Part shown: positions 15,957 through 25,273 of the stretch, piece after piece
How positions within the stretch are numbered: position 1 is the first letter of the stretch
How the letters are laid out: each line of letters begins with the position of its first letter
NCBI RefSeq assembly: GCF_029318635.1
Contig: NZ_CP119676.1
Location: 1,008,614-1,072,613, forward strand
Direction: 5' to 3'
Origin: Varunaivibrio sulfuroxidans
GTDB taxonomy: Bacteria; Pseudomonadota; Alphaproteobacteria; Rhodospirillales; Magnetovibrionaceae
Length of the DNA stretch: 64,000 bases
Program-made: the position numbers and the translations under genes
Notes under the pieces: generated by a model
Told to the model about the DNA's origin: nothing
The model's database searches: none
Seen by the model: the letters and a program-made list of their open reading frames with translations, nothing else

Positions 15957-17065
15957 GACGCCTCCAGGCTTCCGCCTCGTCCGGGGAACAGGGCTTGCAG
16001 GCCTTGCGCCGACGCCTCGCTAACGCCTTTTTCGGTAATTAATCCGCTGACCAAATGCGCCGGCGTGACGTCAAAGGCGTAGTTGGCGCCATCCGTGGCG
16101 TCGGGCGTAATCCGCACCTGAACCACCGCGCCTTGAGGATCGCGCCCGATAACGTGAGTCACCTCGGCGCTATCGCGCCGCTCGATGGGAATATCCCTAA
16201 CCCCGTCGGATATCGTCCAATCTATCGTCGGACTGGGCAGGGCGACATAGAACGGCACCTCGTTATCGCGCGCCGCGAGCGCCTTAAGGTAGGTGCCGAT
16301 TTTGTTGCAGACATCGCCGCTGCGCGTGGTGCGATCGGTGCCGACGATACATAAATCGACCATGCCGTGCTGCATCACATGTCCGCCGGCGTTGTCCACG
16401 ATTAGGGTATGCGGCACGTTGTGGCGCCCCAATTCCCAAGCGGTCAGCCCCGCCCCCTGATTGCGTGGACGGGTTTCATCGACCCAGACATGGACCGGTA
16501 TACCCGCCTGATGCGCTTTGTAAATGGGCGCCGTCGCGGTGCCCCACTTCACGGTCGCAAGCCACCCCGCATTGCAATGCGTTAGGATGTTAACGGGCCC
16601 TTGACGATCTTTTTTCTCCCAGATCGCCTCGATAATCTCCAGACCATGATCGCCGATCGCCGAGCAAATGGCGATATCCTCCTCGCAAATTTCCCGGGCG
16701 CGCACATAGGCCGCCGCAAGTCTTTTCGTGGTGGGAAGCGGCCGCAGAAGCGCGCGCATGTCATCCAGCGCCCAACGCAAGTTGACCGCCGTCGGGCGCG
16801 CATCCAACAAGGCGCGGTAGGCGCTGTCCAGGTGCGCGTCGGAGGTATCCTCACGCATCGCCAAGGCGATCCCGTAGGCCGCCGTCGCCCCGATCAGAGG
16901 CGCGCCGCGCACCAACATATCGGCGATGGCGTGCGCCGCTTCGAGCATGGTTTCCAGACGCACGACACTATATTCGAAGGGGAGCCGGGTCTGATCGATG
17001 ATATCGACCCCGCCGCCGTCCTCGGCCAGCCAGATCGTGCGCAATGTATCTGCATCTATATCCAT
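15953..17065 (-). CDS. mtnA: S-methyl-5-thioribose-1-phosphate isomerase
   Basis: This 370-residue enzyme converts 5-methylthioribose-1-phosphate to the ribulose form. The conserved catalytic cysteine (Cys164 in [10 protein letters not shown]) and aspartate (Asp244 in VGTDR) are present, as is the [13 protein letters not shown] phosphate-binding region. The length is normal. The start follows a purine-rich site (GAGGGGGG). It lies between mtnP upstream (26-base gap) and the class II aldolase downstream (4-base overlap), forming one leftward operon. The same enzyme accepts 5-deoxyribose-1-phosphate in organisms with the DHAP shunt. Confidence 0.96.
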   Translation of the reverse strand: MDIDADTLRTIWLAEDGGGVDIIDQTRLPFEYSVVRLETMLEAAHAIADMLVRGAPLIGATAAYGIALAMREDTSDAHLDSAYRALLDARPTAVNLRWALDDMRALLRPLPTTKRLAAAYVRAREICEEDIAICSAIGDHGLEIIEAIWEKKDRQGPVNILTHCNAGWLATVKWGTATAPIYKAHQAGIPVHVWVDETRPRNQGAGLTAWELGRHNVPHTLIVDNAGGHVMQHGMVDLCIVGTDRTTRSGDVCNKIGTYLKALAARDNEVPFYVALPSPTIDWTISDGVRDIPIERRDSAEVTHVIGRDPQGAVVQVRITPDATDGANYAFDVTPAHLVSGLITEKGVSEASAQGLQALFPGRGGSLEAS

Positions 17066-17091
17066 TGTTAGCCCCCCTCAACTCTTGGTTT

Positions 17092-17976
17092 TTATTTCAA
17101 TACCCGCCCGGCGACGGCGTCGAGCTTGGCGATCATCTCCGGGTCGCGCGCCTCGGGCGCGGTGATCAGGGCGTTTTCAAGCGCCGTGTGACAGCCGCAT
17201 GGACAGGCCCGATCGCGCCCCTGCAATTGAGCCGTGACCCGGCGAACCAGACTGCGCCCCTTTTCGGCGTTGCTCGTCAACATTTTGATGATCGATTCGA
17301 CGGTGACGTGATCGTGGTCGGGATGCCAGCAGTCGTAATCGGTAACCATGGCCACGGTGGCGTAGCATATCTCGGCTTCGCGGGCGAGCTTGGCTTCGGG
17401 CATATTGGTCATACCGATAACGTCGCAGCCCCAGCTTCGATACAAGTTGGATTCCGCTTGGGTCGAAAACTGGGGACCCTCCATCGTCAAATAGGTGCCG
17501 CCACGCACCGCAGGGATAGCCAAGTCCTTCGCCGCGTTTTCCAGGGCGTCGCCCAGGCGTGCGCAGACCGGGTGTCCCAGCGCGACATGAGCGACCAGCC
17601 CCGTGCCGAAAAAGCTTTTCTCGCGGGCGAAGGTGCGGTCGATGAACTGATCGGCGATGACAAAGGTGCCGGGAGGCAGCTCTTCCTTCAACGATCCACA
17701 GGCCGACATCGACAAAATTTCCGTAACGCCGACGCGCTTCAGGGCGTCGATATTGGCGCGAAAATTGACCTCTGACGGCGGGATCCGGTGGCCTCGACCG
17801 TGGCGCGGCAGGAAAACCATTTTCTGGCCGTCGAGTTCCCCCATCAGCAGGTCGTCGGAGGGCGCGCCGAAGGGCGAAGAAACGCTTTCCCAACGCGCAT
17901 TTTGTAGTCCGTCGATGTCGTAAACACCGCTGCCGCCGATAACACCGATGACAGGGGGCGTTCCCGCTTCAGTCAT
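17092..17976 (-). CDS. mtnP: S-methyl-5'-thioadenosine phosphorylase
   Basis: This 294-residue purine-nucleoside phosphorylase family enzyme splits 5'-methylthioadenosine with phosphate into adenine and 5-methylthioribose-1-phosphate. The N-terminal IGVIGGSGVYDIDGL, the PRHGRGHRIPPSEVN segment and MEGPQFSTQAES are typical. The ATG at 17976 is chosen because AAGGAAA precedes it and the product then starts just before the conserved glycine-rich strand; a start 17 codons upstream is open. It is the first gene of the salvage operon. Methylthioadenosine would come from polyamine, homoserine-lactone or related SAM-using pathways. Confidence 0.95.
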   Translation of the reverse strand: MTEAGTPPVIGVIGGSGVYDIDGLQNARWESVSSPFGAPSDDLLMGELDGQKMVFLPRHGRGHRIPPSEVNFRANIDALKRVGVTEILSMSACGSLKEELPPGTFVIADQFIDRTFAREKSFFGTGLVAHVALGHPVCARLGDALENAAKDLAIPAVRGGTYLTMEGPQFSTQAESNLYRSWGCDVIGMTNMPEAKLAREAEICYATVAMVTDYDCWHPDHDHVTVESIIKMLTSNAEKGRSLVRRVTAQLQGRDRACPCGCHTALENALITAPEARDPEMIAKLDAVAGRVLK

Positions 17977-18212
17977 GTCTTCATTTTCCTTGTAATCATC
18001 TAAGAACAAATGGATATACACTCCCATGGCGCGCAGTATACATGGTTCCCCAAAATGCGCACACCTCTTTGCAGATAGCGCTTTTTGGTTGATTTTTGGT
18101 TAAAAGTATTCTCTTTTTGTTGGTGTCGTTGTGTTGGCGTTATTGCACAAGCAAAATCGCCGTGGGCGCTCGACGGGGAAATCGATGGGGAAATCGAGAG
18201 GGGAGGAGGAGC

Positions 18213-20636
18213 GTGGCGTATTTACACGACCAGGGCGGACATGGGACGCACCCCGGGAAGACTTGTTCGCCCCATAATTCCACCCATCCCCGACACACCC
18301 GTTTTAACCGACACGCCCATTTTAAAGCGAACTCGACCCGCCTCGCCGTCATAGGTCTCGTGGCGATACTAAGCGCCTGCCAGACCATATCCCCCAATCA
18401 GGGCCTGAACGCAAATCCGGGGCGCGAAACGCAAACCGCCGCACGGACGACGGCGACCCAAAAGGCCCCCGAGAAAAAGATATCCCTTTCCTTTTACACG
18501 CCCTTTTATACGCGGGCGGATCAGATGCTCAGCCTCGAAAAAGAGGGCAAGTTCGCTGACGCCTTGCGCCTTTACGTCGAACAAAAAGCCCATTTCGCCA
18601 CGCCTTCAGATCGGGACAAGGCCGCGCTTCAGGCCCTTGGCGATCATTTTAACGCCACCTTCAAACCTCGCCTCACGCACGACCTTAACGCCCTCGCCAC
18701 CCTCCATTGGCCCGCCCCCGAAGCGCAGTGGCCGGCCTTCGGCAAGGCGCTTCGCGACAGCGCCGACCTCCTGAAGACCTATAACGCCAATCCGCTGCTT
18801 AAGCGCGCCGCCTATCGCGATCCCCAGACGGATCGCTTACAGGCCCGCACGGACGCCCTGCGCGCGGCCTTGAAGGCGGATTTCGCCGCGCGCTTCGCCG
18901 CGCGTCCGATCGTCCGTCTGGCGTCCTTGTTCCAGAACTATCCCCTTAAAACCAGCGCTCGGGACTTTTTCGAAGGCGCCCCGGATGCGCTCAAAACGAA
19001 GCTGTCCAAAGCCTCTCCCGAAGACGTTCTAAGCGTTGCCGACGCCTTCGCGCGCGACGACTTTACTCCGGCGCAATGGACCTGGCTGGGAATGACCTAT
19101 CTGCACGGAAAGCTTGGGCGTGGTAAACCCACGCTCGACCATCTCCTCGCGGCGTTGGACAACGCCAAGAAAGCGGGTTTCACCATTTCGTCGGTTCCCG
19201 ACGTTAAAATCGATTTCGCGGAGGTAACCAGCCCCACTCTATTGAAAAACGGCCAGATCGATTTCTCGGCGGAGGTCAAAATCGACTTACCCTTCAACAC
19301 CGCCAAGACCAATGTCGAAAAGGCTCTGGGCGACAAAAGCGACCTTCTGATCATCTTCAACGTCGCCCAGGCCAAGGCGCGACGCAAGGTTCGCGGGCTA
19401 AAAAAACGATCCTCGACGTTTCTGTCCGGCAAGACCCATGACCCCAACCCGGCGTGGGAGGATGCGCGCTTCAAGGTGATCGAGGCGCAGTCCAACCTTA
19501 ACGCCACACGCAATCAGACGACCGCGAATTCCTACAGTTCGGGCTATCAGTCCTCGGCGAGTATCTTTCTTAACAGCCTTGCCGGACTCGTCTCGACGGT
19601 TGTCCAGGACAAGGCGCTCAAGACCGCCCAGAAAACCCTAAAGGAGACCCCCCGCTTCATCGACACGCCGATCTATTCCAAGTACCAGTACGAAATCGCC
19701 CGTGTCGATGCGCAAAAAATCATGACGGTGCGCTATTACATCATCGATCGGCTGGACAAACGCTATTTCAAATCGACCTTCGACGTCAGCGAAAACCGAA
19801 CCTTTCACATCGCCTACAACGTCAACGACGCCGATCCGCAGAAAAAAAGCGTGCTTAGCAATAACGACGTGGAGAAAACCGTCACCGATTGGGAAGACAG
19901 CCCGATCACCGTCGCCCTTTCCGATTTGATCGCCGATTACCGCAAACACGAAGCCGAGAGCCGCCCCCTACCGTCGGAGACCGCGCTACGCCGCGCCATT
20001 ACCAAGGATCGCAACACGGCGCTCGCCCGGGCCAAGGGCGGCGACGTCAAATCCCACGTCACCGCGGACGCGCGCTTCGATTCCGTGGTCGAAGTGTTTA
20101 CCGGATCGGGCACTTTGGGCAGCGGGTTCTACATCGCACCCGATATCGTATTGACCAATTGGCACGTCGTCGAAAATCACAAGTTCGTCGAAATGAAAAC
20201 GTATCAGGGGCGCGAAACGTTCGGCAAGGTCGTCAACAAAGACGTCCGCCTCGACCTGGCGGCGATCCGGGTCCAGGACCGGGGTAAACCGGTGCGCTTC
20301 TTCCATGGCAAGACGTTAGAGCTGGGATCGCCGGTAGAGGTCATCGGTCACCCCGAGGGACTCGCGTTCTCCATCACCCGGGGCATCATCAGTTCGCTGC
20401 GCGAACACGCCAGCATCAACCTGCCGGGCGGTGGCGGCAAGGACGTCCTATATATCCAGACCGACGCCCCGATCAACCACGGAAACTCTGGCGGCCCCTT
20501 GTTCCTGGGAGATCGGGTGATCGGCGTCAACACCTGGGGCGTCGGCAAAAACATCAGCGAGGGGCTTAATTTTTCCATTCACTATTCGGAAATTGAAACC
20601 TTTCTGCGCGACACCTTCCCCAACATGAAATTTTAA
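18213..20636 (+). CDS. Trypsin-like serine protease lipoprotein
   Basis: This 807-residue protein starts at a GTG right behind GGGAGGAGGA; the longer frame upstream has no support. After an unusually long N-terminus (about 40 residues rich in His and Arg), a lipobox LVAILSAC places the lipidated cysteine at about residue 56. A large helical region of unknown fold follows, including a Ser/Asn/Gln-rich patch. The C-terminal 160 residues form an S1C-type protease: His651 in LTNWHVV, Asp681 in RLDLAAI and Ser759 in NHGNSGGPL. No PDZ domain is seen. It is likely a periplasm-facing or surface-anchored protease, co-transcribed with the TraT-like lipoprotein 17 bases downstream. Confidence 0.85.
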   Translation: MAYLHDQGGHGTHPGKTCSPHNSTHPRHTRFNRHAHFKANSTRLAVIGLVAILSACQTISPNQGLNANPGRETQTAARTTATQKAPEKKISLSFYTPFYTRADQMLSLEKEGKFADALRLYVEQKAHFATPSDRDKAALQALGDHFNATFKPRLTHDLNALATLHWPAPEAQWPAFGKALRDSADLLKTYNANPLLKRAAYRDPQTDRLQARTDALRAALKADFAARFAARPIVRLASLFQNYPLKTSARDFFEGAPDALKTKLSKASPEDVLSVADAFARDDFTPAQWTWLGMTYLHGKLGRGKPTLDHLLAALDNAKKAGFTISSVPDVKIDFAEVTSPTLLKNGQIDFSAEVKIDLPFNTAKTNVEKALGDKSDLLIIFNVAQAKARRKVRGLKKRSSTFLSGKTHDPNPAWEDARFKVIEAQSNLNATRNQTTANSYSSGYQSSASIFLNSLAGLVSTVVQDKALKTAQKTLKETPRFIDTPIYSKYQYEIARVDAQKIMTVRYYIIDRLDKRYFKSTFDVSENRTFHIAYNVNDADPQKKSVLSNNDVEKTVTDWEDSPITVALSDLIADYRKHEAESRPLPSETALRRAITKDRNTALARAKGGDVKSHVTADARFDSVVEVFTGSGTLGSGFYIAPDIVLTNWHVVENHKFVEMKTYQGRETFGKVVNKDVRLDLAAIRVQDRGKPVRFFHGKTLELGSPVEVIGHPEGLAFSITRGIISSLREHASINLPGGGGKDVLYIQTDAPINHGNSGGPLFLGDRVIGVNTWGVGKNISEGLNFSIHYSEIETFLRDTFPNMKF

Positions 20637-20653
20637 GAAGGGCCGACCGACCC

Positions 20654-21436
20654 ATGAGACACCCCCTCCTCCCCTCTATTCGGCGATCGTGCGCGTCTCG
20701 CGGCCAGTGGGCCGTGCATCCCGTGCGCGCCACCGCCGTTGTTCTCATCTTGTCATTGGCCGGATGCGCCGGCATGGAACAGTCCCGCCTGAACATGGTG
20801 CGCGCCGCCGACGGCAATTTGTACGGCTCCACCGTCAGTGGAAGCCTGTTTACCGATCCGGCGTTCTTTCCCAATAAAAAGATGAAAATCACCATCCGCA
20901 ACACCTCGGGCGATCAGGCCTTCGATCTTGCCGGGTTCCGCCACGACCTGACCGAAGCTTACGACGCCAAAGGCTATAGCGAATCCGGCCCCTCCGATTT
21001 TGGTCTGAAGATCGACGTCAACGTTCGCTACAGCGGCCACATTCAAGAAAACATGCAACAGCAATTCGCCTTCCTGGGCGCCGCCGCGGGAGGCATCCAA
21101 GGGGCGCGGTCGCAGGCCTCGTACGGCGCGGCGATGGGCACCGTAGGCGGCGCCACCCTGGGGGCGATTATCGGCTCGTTCATCACCCAGGATACCTATA
21201 TCGTCGTCGCCTCCGTCCATGTCGGCGTGCGCGAACCGCACGCCAAGCACAAGAAGGTGATCACCTTCGATCGCAGCCCCAAGACCGTGAGCGACGAAGA
21301 AACCGGATTCGGACGATGGCGCGAAACAAAAACCATCGAGATCGCGGTCTATGGCGGGGGAACCAACGTCGGCCAGCGCCAAATCGCCGCCGAGGTGCGT
21401 CGGCGAATCATCCGCATTGCGCGCGATATCATCTGA
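20654..21436 (+). CDS. TraT-like outer-membrane lipoprotein
   Basis: This 260-residue protein has a lipobox LSLAGC (Cys38) after a long basic N-terminus. The body matches the TraT complement-resistance/surface-exclusion pattern: MKITIRNTSGDQAFDL, a segment ending DVNV, a glycine/alanine-rich membrane-like stretch (GAAAGGIQGARS to LGAIIGSF), then a DTYIVVASVHVGV strand. TraT forms oligomers in the outer membrane. No conjugation genes are nearby, so a chromosomal envelope role is more likely than surface exclusion. It sits 17 bases after the protease lipoprotein. Confidence 0.75.
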   Translation: MRHPLLPSIRRSCASRGQWAVHPVRATAVVLILSLAGCAGMEQSRLNMVRAADGNLYGSTVSGSLFTDPAFFPNKKMKITIRNTSGDQAFDLAGFRHDLTEAYDAKGYSESGPSDFGLKIDVNVRYSGHIQENMQQQFAFLGAAAGGIQGARSQASYGAAMGTVGGATLGAIIGSFITQDTYIVVASVHVGVREPHAKHKKVITFDRSPKTVSDEETGFGRWRETKTIEIAVYGGGTNVGQRQIAAEVRRRIIRIARDII

Positions 21437-21440
21437 CCGC

Positions 21441-21480
21441 CCTTGCCTTGCCTTGCCTTGCCTTGCCTTGCCTTGCCTTG
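21441..21480. repeat. (CCTTG)8 microsatellite
   Basis: Eight perfect copies of the pentamer CCTTG start 5 bases after the TraT-like stop codon. The array lies between two convergent genes. Being outside the coding frame it would not cause phase variation as it stands, although a frameshift near the 3' end of the TraT-like gene would read into it. Confidence 0.97.
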
Positions 21481-21498
21481 CCGTCCCGGCGCGGACGG

Positions 21499-21577
21499 CG
21501 CGAAATCGGGCCTAGCGCGGAATCGGAGGGGCGCAGACGGCGCGGAATCGGGGGTAGGCGCGGAATCGGGGGTGGAG
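21499..21577. repeat. Degenerate GCGCGGAATCGGGGGT repeats
   Basis: About four copies of a GC-rich unit (GCGCGAAATCGGG, GCGCGGAATCGGAGGG, and GCGCGGAATCGGGGGT twice) fill the space between the CCTTG array and the ornithine decarboxylase stop codon. No hairpin terminator is visible in this convergent gap. The function is unknown. Confidence 0.85.
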
Positions 21578-21578
21578 A

Positions 21579-22730
21579 TTACGCCGGCAACAACGGGCCG
21601 TCGTCCACGGTGACGAATGTTTCGGGATAAAACCCGTTAAAGTTGGTTCGCGTGGCGTTGGTGTAGGCGCCCGCTTGACCGAATTCGATCCAATCGCCTT
21701 CCCGGGCGTCCTCCGGCAGGTCGATGGTGTAAGGCAAGACGTCCATGCTGTCGCAGGTCGGCCCGAAAATGGTGTAGGGGCGCATAGTCTCCGACGGCGT
21801 TCCGATGGCGCGAATCAGGCGTGCGGGGTGACGAATATGCGCGGCGACGGTTTCCGAAAGGCTGTGATAGATGCCGTCATTAATATAAAGGGCGTTCTCC
21901 TTGCGTAATTGAATTTGCGTTAACAACGAACTGCCGCTGGCGACCAGGGAACGCCCCGGCTCGCACATCAGCACGCAATCTCCACGCACCCGCAGCAACG
22001 CCAGACCTTCCTTGATCGCGCCAACGAAATCCTCGAGCGGGGGCGGATTGTCATCGACGTACGGTACCGGGAATCCACCGCCGACGTCGAGGTAGTGAAT
22101 ATGAACCCCCGACGCTTCGAGCACGCCTTTCACGATGCGAAAGGCGTCGCGAAAAGCCTCCGGGTTGCGGCACTGCGAGCCGACGTGAAACGCCAGACCA
22201 CATTGAAATCCCTCGCGCGCCGACATGCGGAGCAAATCGACCGCCGCCTCGGCGCTCGCCCCGAACTTGTTGGACAATTCGAACGCCGCGCCAAAGGCCT
22301 TGGTGGCGAGACGCACCAACATCACCTGGCCGTCGCCGCCGCCGCAAACCTCAACAATTTTGCGCAGTTCGTTTTCATGATCGATCACCCAATGATCGAC
22401 CCGGTAAATGTCATGGGCGGCCTGGATCGAGGCGCGAACCTTCACCGGGTGCATGAAATAGGCATCGACGTCGGGGAAAGATTCGCGGATGAGGGCGACC
22501 TCGGTCAGCGATGCGGTGTCAAAATGACGAATGCCTTCCTTGTACAAGGCGTTCAGAACGATGGGGTGGGGATTGCATTTTGTGGCGTATAGCACGCGCC
22601 CCGGAAATTGATCCAAAAACAGGCGGGCGCATCGCCGAATTTCCTTGGGACGCAAGCAATAGACCGGATAACTCGGCTTCAGCGTTTCGACCACCGCGCG
22701 CACGCTGGGGAACAGGGCTTCCTTGGGCAT
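21579..22730 (-). CDS. Ornithine/lysine decarboxylase, PLP fold III
   Basis: This 383-residue alanine-racemase-fold decarboxylase has the PLP lysine Lys51 in LYATKCNPHP. It also has FHVGSQ, the glycine-rich phosphate-binding VGGGFP, and the second-subunit active-site GPTCDSMDVL and GAYT. The length and motifs fit eukaryotic-type ornithine decarboxylases found in alphaproteobacteria, which make putrescine. The ATG at 22730 follows GAGGAAA; a longer frame upstream lacks support. Polyamine synthesis downstream of it would yield methylthioadenosine, the substrate of the mtnP operon 4 kb away. Lysine as an alternative substrate cannot be excluded. Confidence 0.9.
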   Translation of the reverse strand: MPKEALFPSVRAVVETLKPSYPVYCLRPKEIRRCARLFLDQFPGRVLYATKCNPHPIVLNALYKEGIRHFDTASLTEVALIRESFPDVDAYFMHPVKVRASIQAAHDIYRVDHWVIDHENELRKIVEVCGGGDGQVMLVRLATKAFGAAFELSNKFGASAEAAVDLLRMSAREGFQCGLAFHVGSQCRNPEAFRDAFRIVKGVLEASGVHIHYLDVGGGFPVPYVDDNPPPLEDFVGAIKEGLALLRVRGDCVLMCEPGRSLVASGSSLLTQIQLRKENALYINDGIYHSLSETVAAHIRHPARLIRAIGTPSETMRPYTIFGPTCDSMDVLPYTIDLPEDAREGDWIEFGQAGAYTNATRTNFNGFYPETFVTVDDGPLLPA

Positions 22731-22905
22731 TGTCGGAATTTTCCTCACTACTCGCCGACCCCCTTCCTCTTTTGGTGGCGCGGCGATGGATATGTTTACG
22801 GTAACGACACCCAAAAGGAATGCCGCCCGGGCGCGACGTTTTTGTGGCGATCGCGCAATTTTATCTCCCCTGCGGGATTTTTTCCTGAACGGTTTCGCCT
22901 CTTTT

Positions 22906-22956
22906 TGTTTTCACTCTGGCCCCGTTTTCACCCTGGCCTTGTTTTCACCCTAGCCT
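22906..22956. repeat. Three tandem 17-bp repeats
   Basis: The unit TGTTTTCACCCTGGCCT occurs three times in a row (22906-22922, 22923-22939, 22940-22956) with one to three differences per copy. It lies in the divergent promoter region between the decarboxylase and the carboxypeptidase-like gene, about 55 bases before the latter. Regularly spaced copies could be protein binding sites. Confidence 0.9.
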
Positions 22957-23009
22957 TTTGTCATGCGGTACGATAGCGTCCGCTTATCAACAGCACGAGA
23001 AATTACCCC

Positions 23010-24149
23010 ATGCACATTTCCAGCGCTTTCGACGGGGGCAACATCCATTGCCTTCACTGTACGGACCCTTCCGATATACAACTCGAAATCAACCGCGACA
23101 ACGGTTCTGATTTTTATCAGTGGTTTTACTTCCGGCTCAGCGGCGCACAAAACACGACGTGCGTGATGAAGATCGCCAACGCGGGCGGGGCGGCGTACCC
23201 TAAGGGCTGGGAAAATTATCAGGCGGCGGCCTCGTACGATCGCGAGCACTGGTTTCGGGTGCCGACCCGTTTCGACGGCGAAACGCTGACGCTCCGTCAC
23301 ACCCCGACCTTCGACAGCGTTTATTACGCCTATTTCGCACCGTATCCAATGTCTCGTCATGGGGATCTTATCGCCGATGCGCAAATGTCTCCCCTGACGC
23401 AGGACTACGTTCTAGGGGAAACCCTAGACGGACAGGATATCGATCTTTTAAAGATCGGAACGGCGGGACCGGGGAAAAAAGTCTGTTGGGTCATCGCCCG
23501 CCAGCACCCCGGCGAAACCATGGCCGAATGGTGGATGGAGGGTTTCCTCTCGCGCCTGTTGGACGCGGACGACGCCATCGCACGGGCCGTCGTGGACCGG
23601 GCCGTTTTTTATGTCGTGCCCAACATGAACCCGGACGGCGCCCGTCGCGGCCATCTGCGCACCAACGCCTGCGGCGCCAACCTGAACCGGGAATGGCAAG
23701 ATCCGACCGCCGAACGCAGCCCGGAAGTCCTTTTGGTTCGTCAAAAAATGCAGGAAACCGGGGTTGATTTTTGTCTCGACGTGCACGGCGACGAAACCTT
23801 GCCCTATAATTTCATCGCCGGTCCCGAAGGCACCCCGGCATGGGACGACCGCCGCGATCTTCTGTTGCAGGGCTACAAAGACGCCCTGCGGCGGGTCAAC
23901 CCGGATTTTCAAACCCGTATCGGCTATGAACGCGACGCCCCCGGAAAGGCCAACATGACGCTGTGCACCAATTGGGTCGCCGAGACCTTCCGGTGCTTGG
24001 CGATGACCCTGGAAATGCCCTTTAAGGACAGCGCCATCACGCCCAATCCCGAGGAAGGCTGGTCTCCCGAACGTAGCCGAAAATTGGGCGCGTCCTGCCT
24101 TGACGCGCTGTATGCGGTGATCAACCGGCTGCACGACGAGGGCGCCTGA
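23010..24149 (+). CDS. M14-family metallocarboxypeptidase, cytosolic carboxypeptidase (CCP) type
   Basis: This 379-residue protein has an N-terminal beta-sandwich of about 130 residues (DFYQWFYFRLSG, as in CCP/Nna1 proteins) and then a zinc carboxypeptidase domain. The HPGET motif gives the His and Glu ligands, NMNPDG and NLNREW are conserved M14 segments, and DVHGDE gives the third ligand. The catalytic glutamate probably lies in LTLEMPFKD. No signal peptide is seen, so it acts in the cytoplasm. Eukaryotic relatives remove glutamates from tubulin tails. The bacterial substrate is unknown. Confidence 0.9.
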   Translation: MHISSAFDGGNIHCLHCTDPSDIQLEINRDNGSDFYQWFYFRLSGAQNTTCVMKIANAGGAAYPKGWENYQAAASYDREHWFRVPTRFDGETLTLRHTPTFDSVYYAYFAPYPMSRHGDLIADAQMSPLTQDYVLGETLDGQDIDLLKIGTAGPGKKVCWVIARQHPGETMAEWWMEGFLSRLLDADDAIARAVVDRAVFYVVPNMNPDGARRGHLRTNACGANLNREWQDPTAERSPEVLLVRQKMQETGVDFCLDVHGDETLPYNFIAGPEGTPAWDDRRDLLLQGYKDALRRVNPDFQTRIGYERDAPGKANMTLCTNWVAETFRCLAMTLEMPFKDSAITPNPEEGWSPERSRKLGASCLDALYAVINRLHDEGA

Positions 24150-24172
24150 CAGCCCCCTACGAAAGGCCGATA

Positions 24173-25273
24173 TCAGACATTAAACTTGAAGTGCATGATG
24201 TCGCCGTCGGCGACCGTGTAATCGCGTCCTTCCTGGCGCATTTTCCCGGCATCTTTCGCACCTTGCTCGCCGCCACAGGCGACAAAATCGTCGCAGGCGA
24301 TGGTTTCGGCGCGAATGAAGCCGCGTTCGAAATCGCTATGGATGACGCCCGCCGCCTCCGGCCCCTTGGCGCCGCGGCGCACGGTCCAGGCCCGCGCTTC
24401 CTTCGGCCCGACGGTAAAATAGGTGATCAGATCGAGCAATCGGTAGCCGGCGTGAATGACCCGCGCCAGGCCGGTTTCCTTAAGGCCCAGGCTTTCCAGG
24501 AAATCCTTCTTTTCTTCCTCGTCGTCCAGTTGGGCGACTTCTTCTTCGATCTTCGCCGAAATCACCACCGTCCGCGCCCCCGCCGCCTCGGCCATCGCCT
24601 CGACCCGCGCCGAGATAGCGTTGCCTTCGGCGGCGGCTGCCTCCTCGACATTGCACACATACAGGACCGGCTTGGCGGTCAGCAACTGCAATAGGCGGAA
24701 GGCTTTTGCATCGTCGGGATCGACCGCCATCGTCCGCGCCGGGCGGCCCTCGCGCAGCACCGGCAAGACGCGTTCGATCAGCGCCAGTGTCCGTTCGGCC
24801 TCTTTATCCTTGCCGCGCGCCTTCTTGATCAGGGGTTGTTGGCGCTTTTCCAGGCTTTCCATGTCGGCCAGCATCAATTCGGTTTCGACCGTTTCGGCGT
24901 CGCGGATAGGATCGATGCCGCCTTCGACGTGGGTCACGTTTTCATCCTCGAAGCAGCGCAGCACATGAACGATGGCGTCAACCTCGCGGATATTACCCAA
25001 AAATTGATTGCCCAGCCCCTCGCCCTTCGACGCCCCGCGCACCAGCCCCGCGATATCGACAAATTCCAACTGGGTGGGGATGATTTTCGCCGACTTCGCA
25101 ATTTTGGCGATGGTCTCCAGGCGCGGATCGGGCACGCCGACCCGCCCGGTGTTGGGTTCGATCGTGCAAAAGGGAAAGTTGGCGGCCTCGGCCGACGCGG
25201 TCGCCGTCAGGGCGTTGAACAAGGTGGATTTTCCAACGTTGGGCAGGCCGACGATGCCGCATTTAAACCCCAT
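24173..25273 (-). CDS. ychF: Redox-regulated ATPase YchF (OLA1 family)
   Basis: This 366-residue Obg-like P-loop ATPase binds ribosomes and hydrolyses ATP in preference to GTP. It shows the P-loop GLPNVGKST, the G3 region [20 protein letters not shown], a coiled-coil insert around residues 130-200 and a C-terminal TGS domain ending in [10 protein letters not shown]. The start at MGFKCGIVG is chosen because it is the family N-terminus. Its first bases overlap the last 11 of pth, a pairing common in proteobacteria. Confidence 0.97.
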   Translation of the reverse strand: MGFKCGIVGLPNVGKSTLFNALTATASAEAANFPFCTIEPNTGRVGVPDPRLETIAKIAKSAKIIPTQLEFVDIAGLVRGASKGEGLGNQFLGNIREVDAIVHVLRCFEDENVTHVEGGIDPIRDAETVETELMLADMESLEKRQQPLIKKARGKDKEAERTLALIERVLPVLREGRPARTMAVDPDDAKAFRLLQLLTAKPVLYVCNVEEAAAAEGNAISARVEAMAEAAGARTVVISAKIEEEVAQLDDEEEKKDFLESLGLKETGLARVIHAGYRLLDLITYFTVGPKEARAWTVRRGAKGPEAAGVIHSDFERGFIRAETIACDDFVACGGEQGAKDAGKMRQEGRDYTVADGDIMHFKFNV

